A stretch of DNA of 49,775 bases from NCBI GenBank assembly GCA_019243635.1, contig JAFAUB010000115.1, forward strand, positions 1 through 49,775. Direction: 5' to 3'. This DNA is from Pseudonocardiales bacterium (lineage in GTDB: Bacteria > Actinomycetota > Actinomycetes > Mycobacteriales > Pseudonocardiaceae). The translations under genes and the position numbers were made by a program. The notes below the pieces were generated by a model that was not told the DNA's origin, did no database searches, and saw only the letters and a list, made by a program, of their open reading frames with translations. Of the stretch, positions 45,853 to 49,775 are shown one piece after another; the stretch's first letter is position 1, and every line of letters starts with the position of its first letter.

Positions 45853-46836
45853 TTAGAGAACCCGAGGAAAAAGATCGGTCGAGATGTACTTCAAACCGCT
45901 GTCGACGGCGGGAGTGACGATAGTGATGTCACCGCCGTGTTCTCGGGCAACGCGCAACGCTGCGAGGACATTCGCCCCGGTGGAGGTACCGGCGAAGATT
46001 CCCTCCTCCACGGCGAGCCGCCGAGCCGTGTCCCGTGCCTCTCCTTCGTCGACCACCAGTGCCGCGTCATAGAGTTCCCTGTCCAACAGCGGCGGCGCGA
46101 AGCCGAGCGCGATACCCTCGATGCCATGCGTTCCCGGCTCACCGCCGGAGATCACTGCCGACGTGCTCGGCTCGACCACGTAGACCTTGATTTCCTTGCT
46201 GTGGTCCTTGAGCACCCTGGCGACGCCCATCGCGCAGCCTGCCGTGCCGACACTCGCTACGAACGCATCGACGCTTCCACCGGTCTGAGCGAGAATCTCA
46301 CGCCCCATGGTGCGCTGGCCGACCGCGTTGTCCTTGTTGTTGAACTGATCCGTCCAGTAGGTGCCGTCCGCTTCGGCGAGCCGGCGCGTCCGGTCGATGA
46401 TCCGCGGCATGAGATCTGGGGTGATCTTGCCGCCGACACTGCGCACGACGACGACCTCGGCGCCCATCGACGTCATCGTGCGGATCTTCTCCTCGCTGAA
46501 CGCGTCCGAGGTGACGATCCTGAGCTGGTAGCCCTTCACCGCACACACGAACGACAGCGAAGATCCCGTACTGCCACCGGTGTACTCGACGATGGTAGTC
46601 TCCGCAGGCCTGATCTCCCCGCGCTTCTCGGCCTCCTCGACCATCGCGAGGGCCATACGGTCCTTATAGCTTCCCGTCGGGTTGAAGTACTCCAGTTTCA
46701 CCAGGATCCGGGCCCGCAGGCCTGCGGTCAGGCGCTGCAGCGGGACCAGCGGTGTATTCCCAATGGATTGCAGCGCGGTATCAGCGACGGGGCGATAGCC
46801 GGGCGAGGTCTGTGTGGACGGCTCAACGACGGTCAT
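45853..46836 (-). CDS. Cysteine-synthase-like PLP enzyme
   Basis: A 327-residue fold-type-II PLP enzyme. The PLP lysine is Lys58 in NPTGSYKDRMAL. The substrate loop reads YTGGSTGSSLS in place of the TSGNTG of standard cysteine synthase, and the phosphate site is ASVGTAGCAMG. The end (STDLFPRVL) is near that of family members. The changed loop suggests a different beta-substituted alanine product or an elimination role. It may produce a diamino acid or thio-amino acid to join with the aminoadipate branch. ATG 46836 has GAGGAG upstream. 30 bases after lat. Confidence 0.85.
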   Translation of the reverse strand: MTVVEPSTQTSPGYRPVADTALQSIGNTPLVPLQRLTAGLRARILVKLEYFNPTGSYKDRMALAMVEEAEKRGEIRPAETTIVEYTGGSTGSSLSFVCAVKGYQLRIVTSDAFSEEKIRTMTSMGAEVVVVRSVGGKITPDLMPRIIDRTRRLAEADGTYWTDQFNNKDNAVGQRTMGREILAQTGGSVDAFVASVGTAGCAMGVARVLKDHSKEIKVYVVEPSTSAVISGGEPGTHGIEGIALGFAPPLLDRELYDAALVVDEGEARDTARRLAVEEGIFAGTSTGANVLAALRVAREHGGDITIVTPAVDSGLKYISTDLFPRVL

Positions 46837-46866
46837 CTGTTTTCGTGCTCCTCACGGCGAGCGGTC

Positions 46867-48252
46867 TCAGGCGGCGGTAGCCGCCAGGGCTGACAGGCAT
46901 CGGTCCAACCCGGCCAGACCGAAGTCGACCTGTTCTTCGGTGATCGTGAGCGAGGGGCGGAACCGCAGCCCGACGGTCCCGCACGGCAGCACCATCACCT
47001 GCTCGTCGGTGTACATCCGGCGGACGATCTCGTCCCGGGTGCCGGCGTCGAGCAGGTCGATCGCACACATCAAGCCGCGTCCCCGCGGGTTGCCGACCAG
47101 GCCGGGGTACCGCGCAGCGGCCGCCTCGAGCCCCGCTAGCAGGTACTTGCCGCGTTGTGTGACGGCCTCAAAGAGCCGGTCGCGGTGGATGACCTCAAGA
47201 ATCCGGGTCGCCCGGACCATGTCGACGAAGTTGCCACCCCAGGTCGAGCTGACCCGGGAGGACACGGTGAACACGTTGTCCGGCACCAGATCTATCCGCC
47301 GGCCGCCCATCACCCCACACACCTGCGTCTTCTTGCCGAAGGCCACGAGGTCGGGTTCGAGATCGAACTGCTGGTAGACCCAGGGCGTACCGGTCAGGCC
47401 GCACCCGGTCTGGACTTCATCCAGCACGAACAGCGCGTCGTACTCCACGCACAGCTCTTGCATGCGCCGCAGGAACCCCGCGCTCAGGTGGTTGTCCCCA
47501 CCTTCACCCTGAATCGGCTCGGCGATGAAACAGGCGATCTCATCAGCTGCGGCGTCGAACGCGGCTCGCGCGGCGTCCAGCGCCGCGCGTTCGGCGCCTG
47601 CGTTCACCGCACCGTGCTCGGCGAGGGGGAAGCGGAGGGCCGGTGACGGGATGCGGGGCCAGGCGAACTTCGTGAACAGCGCCGTCTTGGCCGGCTCGGT
47701 GCCAGTGAGCGACAACGTGTACCCGCTGCGACCGTGGAAGGCCCGTTCCAGGTGAAGCACCTGGTAACCCACCTCACGCGGCCCGGTGGCCGAACCGGTG
47801 CGCTTGGCCTTCCAGTCGAACGCCGCCTTCAGCGCGTTCTCCACCGCGAGCGCGCCGCCGTCGATGAAGAACAGGTGCGGTAACGCCGGGTCACCGAGGA
47901 CACGAACGAACGTCGCGACAAACCGCGCGTACTCGACGGTGTACAGGTCGGGGTTGGCTGGCTTGTTGACTGCGGCGGCGGCCAGCTCGGCCAGGAACTC
48001 CGGGTCACCGGTCAGCTCCGGCGGGCTGGTGCCGAGCGGAGCGGAGGCGAAAGAGGAGAACATGTCCAGGTACCGGGTGCCTGTGATCGCGTCGACCAAC
48101 CAGGAGCCGCTGCTGGCCTCGAGGTCGAGCACCAGCGGATAGCCATCAACAAGGGTGTTCCGCGCGAGTATCCGGTGCACATCGGCCGGCCCGATCACCT
48201 CACGGGCCGGTTCGGTGCGGCCGGCAACGCCCCACAAATCTTGTTTTTGCAT
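46867..48252 (-). CDS. lat: L-lysine 6-transaminase
   Basis: Class-III PLP aminotransferase that moves the epsilon-amino group of lysine to 2-oxoglutarate, giving the semialdehyde that cyclises to piperideine-6-carboxylate. The 461-residue protein has SSFASAPLGTSPPELTGD, FFIDGGALAVENALKAAFDW, HGRSGYTLSLTGTEPAKTAL, AEPIQGEGGDNHLSAGFLR, LDEVQTGCGLTGTPW and the PLP lysine in FGKKTQVCGVM, all typical of Lat of cephamycin and of LAT (Rv3290c). First gene of the operon; ATG 48252 has GGGGAGCG upstream. Confidence 0.95.
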   Translation of the reverse strand: MQKQDLWGVAGRTEPAREVIGPADVHRILARNTLVDGYPLVLDLEASSGSWLVDAITGTRYLDMFSSFASAPLGTSPPELTGDPEFLAELAAAAVNKPANPDLYTVEYARFVATFVRVLGDPALPHLFFIDGGALAVENALKAAFDWKAKRTGSATGPREVGYQVLHLERAFHGRSGYTLSLTGTEPAKTALFTKFAWPRIPSPALRFPLAEHGAVNAGAERAALDAARAAFDAAADEIACFIAEPIQGEGGDNHLSAGFLRRMQELCVEYDALFVLDEVQTGCGLTGTPWVYQQFDLEPDLVAFGKKTQVCGVMGGRRIDLVPDNVFTVSSRVSSTWGGNFVDMVRATRILEVIHRDRLFEAVTQRGKYLLAGLEAAAARYPGLVGNPRGRGLMCAIDLLDAGTRDEIVRRMYTDEQVMVLPCGTVGLRFRPSLTITEEQVDFGLAGLDRCLSALAATAA

Positions 48253-48848
48253 GTGTCAGCGCTCCCCGATCACGACAAAAGCAGCAACGACGAAGTGATT
48301 GACGGTACTAACCAGATCTCAGCTTCCCCAGACCCCTACGGCCGCCAGACCCCTACGGCCGCCAGCAGCGCTACGACGGAATGCCGCGCAGTCATCTGTT
48401 GCACCGCTTGTAACGACAGTAGCAAGAGCCAAGAGCCACGTGATCGTTCCTCTCCATTTACCGGACGAGCATGGGCGGGTTGCTCCTGCCTGCTGAACAT
48501 GAGGCGCGGCGCGCCTTCCAAATACCGATCGCCCAGATATCACCCGATCGTGATTCACGGCCTCGGCGGACGGCACCGACCCGAGGGTGTCGTGGAGGTC
48601 ACCGCCAGCAGCCGCCGGCGAGCGTGTTTGCGCTGGTGATGGTGGGTACGGGTGGCATCAGGTCGTTGATGGTTCTCCCGCTGGCCGCGCAGGGTGATCG
48701 AGGACGAGGAGACAGGTTGCTGTTCTGGGGGATGACTGGGCTGAGGATCATGCGCGCCACGAGGCGTCCGAAGTCGAGCGGAGGTGAGAGACCTTCGCCT
48801 CCTGGCCGTCGCGGCGGCCGGGTGAAGCGAAGGGGCGTCGTGGGGCAG
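48253..48848. other. Non-coding stretch upstream of lat with a 17-bp tandem repeat
   Basis: About 600 bases between lat and a divergent regulator. It must hold the promoter of the seven-gene operon. At 48331-48364 the 17-mer GACCCCTACGGCCGCCA occurs twice, back to back. A plus-strand frame stays open from 48471 into the regulator, but its low-complexity Arg/Pro content and position look non-coding before 48849. No other gene seen. Confidence 0.4.
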
Positions 48849-49652
48849 ATGCCGCGGGAGCTGACTCCGCTGGACTCGGCGCTGCATTTCTTCGGTGCCG
48901 AGCTTCGGCATTGGCGAACGGTGCGCGAACTGTCACAAGCAGCGCTCGGGCAGCGAACCCATGACAGCGGCGCCTTGATCGGCAAGATCGAGAAAGGGGA
49001 ACGGTTTCCCAGCCTCATGCTTACCCGGCGGCTGGATGCCGCTCTGGATACCGGCGGGGTACTGGAACGGCTCTGGCCCCGCGTCGACCATGAGCGAGCA
49101 ACCCGCGACGCACCGGCCAGTGGTGGCGGGCCCGGCGTGGGTGACCTGGGTCTCGCGTGGTCTGCCACCCCGCACGCTACGGTGGAAGTGGTCGCGGAGC
49201 TGTGGAGGACGGACTTGGATCGACGGTCAGTTCTCGCGTCGGCAGCCTGGGTCGCCTCGGCGTTTACTGGGCCGACGCGCGAGTGGCTGCTGAACCGACG
49301 GGACGAGATCCTCAACGCTCGGTCCGGTCGACGGGTCGGTCAGCGTGACGTTGACGCGTTGTGGGCAATGTGCGGTGCTTTCACCGACGCCGACCACCGG
49401 CTCGGCGGTGGATATGCTCGTTCTACGCTTCTGCATTATGTTAACCAGGTCGTGCTTCCGCTGCTCCACGGCAGCTACGACGACACGATCGGCCGGGGAC
49501 TGATGGCCGCGACTGCACGGCTGTGCGACCTGTGCGCGTTTATGAGCTTCGATTCCAATAAGCAAGGGCTGGCTCAGCGTTACTTCATCCAGGCCCTGCG
49601 ACTGGCGCAGGCCGGCGGGAACCGCGCACTGGAGTGTTTCCGGTTTTATTGA
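48849..49652 (+). pseudogene. XRE-family regulator truncated by an insertion element
   Basis: ATG 48849 (GGGGCAG upstream) starts an actinobacterial XRE protein: LRHWRTVRELSQAALGQ, IGKIEKGERFPSLML (recognition helix), LDAALDTGGVLERLWPR, then a TPR-like sensor part (GLMAATARLCDLCAFMSFDS, LAQRYFIQALRLAQAGGNRAL). At that point, about residue 260, where relatives continue for well over 100 residues, the sequence changes and stops at a TGA at 49650 in insertion-element DNA. As the only regulator next to the lat operon, it may have been its pathway regulator. Confidence 0.75.
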
Positions 49653-49659
49653 CACCGGT

Positions 49660-49775
49660 TTAGGCTGCCGGATCGGTTGGTTGTCTGTATCCTGGCTCGT
49701 ATTCGTGGGGTGTCGAGTGGTTGAGGGTGGAGTGTCGGCGTCGGCGGTTGTAGTAGCCTTCGATCCACAGGAATG
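49660..49775 (-). mobile_element. IS3-type insertion sequence, transposase C-terminus (partial)
   Basis: Reading the minus strand from the window end gives FLWIEGYYNRRRRHSTLNHS then TPHEYEPGYRQPTDPAA and TAA at 49662-49660. The YN.RRRHSTL motif is the hallmark end of the DDE transposase of IS3-family elements. The element's terminal repeat must lie within about 49630-49660 (region GTTTCCGGTTTTATTGACAC); the exact end and any target duplication need the other side, which is outside the window. Confidence 0.85.

Noticed and set aside
39958..48252. Beta-lactam (cephamycin or clavulanate) gene cluster
   Set aside because: lat, an ALDH7 gene and an HxE oxygenase hint at it, but ACV synthetase, isopenicillin N synthase and beta-lactam synthetase genes are absent.

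Overview
The window is high-GC actinobacterial chromosome, most likely from the Pseudonocardiales (Saccharopolyspora/Amycolatopsis-like). Supporting signs are GTG/TTG starts, ATGA/GTGA stop-start overlaps, a PriA-type HisA, an Rv3722c-type aspartate aminotransferase, DUF397/DUF5753 regulator pairs and an Rv0862c-like protein. The first 26 kb is a rearranged version of the mycobacterial block nadABC - his - trp - lgt - pyk - uvrB, read backwards. No tRNA, rRNA or CRISPR array was seen.

Layout. (1) 1-10 kb: end of coaE, uvrB, then on the minus strand pyk, lgt, and the trp operon trpE - membrane protein - trpC - trpB - trpA. A divergent TetR regulator with a palindromic operator lies upstream of trpE. 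(2) 10.7-19.6 kb: hisI, hisF and priA (hisA) on the minus strand. They are separated from hisH by a four-gene plus-strand island at 12.7-18.9 kb. The island encodes a trypsin-like protease fused to a PknG-type kinase (rubredoxin-like knuckles, kinase, TPR), a four-helix GlnX-like membrane protein, a sugar-type solute-binding lipoprotein, and a small trypsin-co-occurring (Trypco1/CU044_2847) protein. It resembles a re-engineered GlnH-GlnX-PknG nutrient-sensing system merged with conflict-system parts, and is the strongest candidate for an undescribed system. (3) 19.7-30 kb: accessory genes with many broken reading frames (M14 carboxypeptidase, XRE/DUF5753 regulator and a remnant of a second copy, a stop-interrupted small protein). 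They surround an intact nadA-nadB-nadC operon with a divergent NrtR repressor and a clear shared operator. (4) 30-39 kb: AOX-like di-iron protein, Rv0862c-like helicase-associated protein, alpha/beta hydrolase, glgX, DUF488 protein plus a short zinc-ribbon gene, aspartate aminotransferase, and an orphan proteasome beta subunit facing a C39-like cysteine peptidase.

(5) 40-48.3 kb: a compact seven-gene minus-strand operon, lat - cysteine-synthase-like enzyme - EamA exporter - Fe(II)/2-oxoglutarate oxygenase - FemAB-like transferase - PaaK-like adenylating ligase - ALDH7 dehydrogenase. Lat plus the ALDH7 enzyme should turn lysine into 2-aminoadipate, as in cephamycin pathways, but there is no NRPS or PKS here. 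This looks like a small amino-acid-derived natural-product cluster not recognised as a known one. A divergent XRE regulator at its edge is cut off by an IS3-type element that runs off the window end.

A family of long near-identical palindromes (core CAGCGGGCTGAGCGGGG and its complement) occurs at four gene borders between 4.8 and 26.9 kb. A separate perfect 46-bp palindrome lies across the tail-to-tail ends of tetR and hisI.
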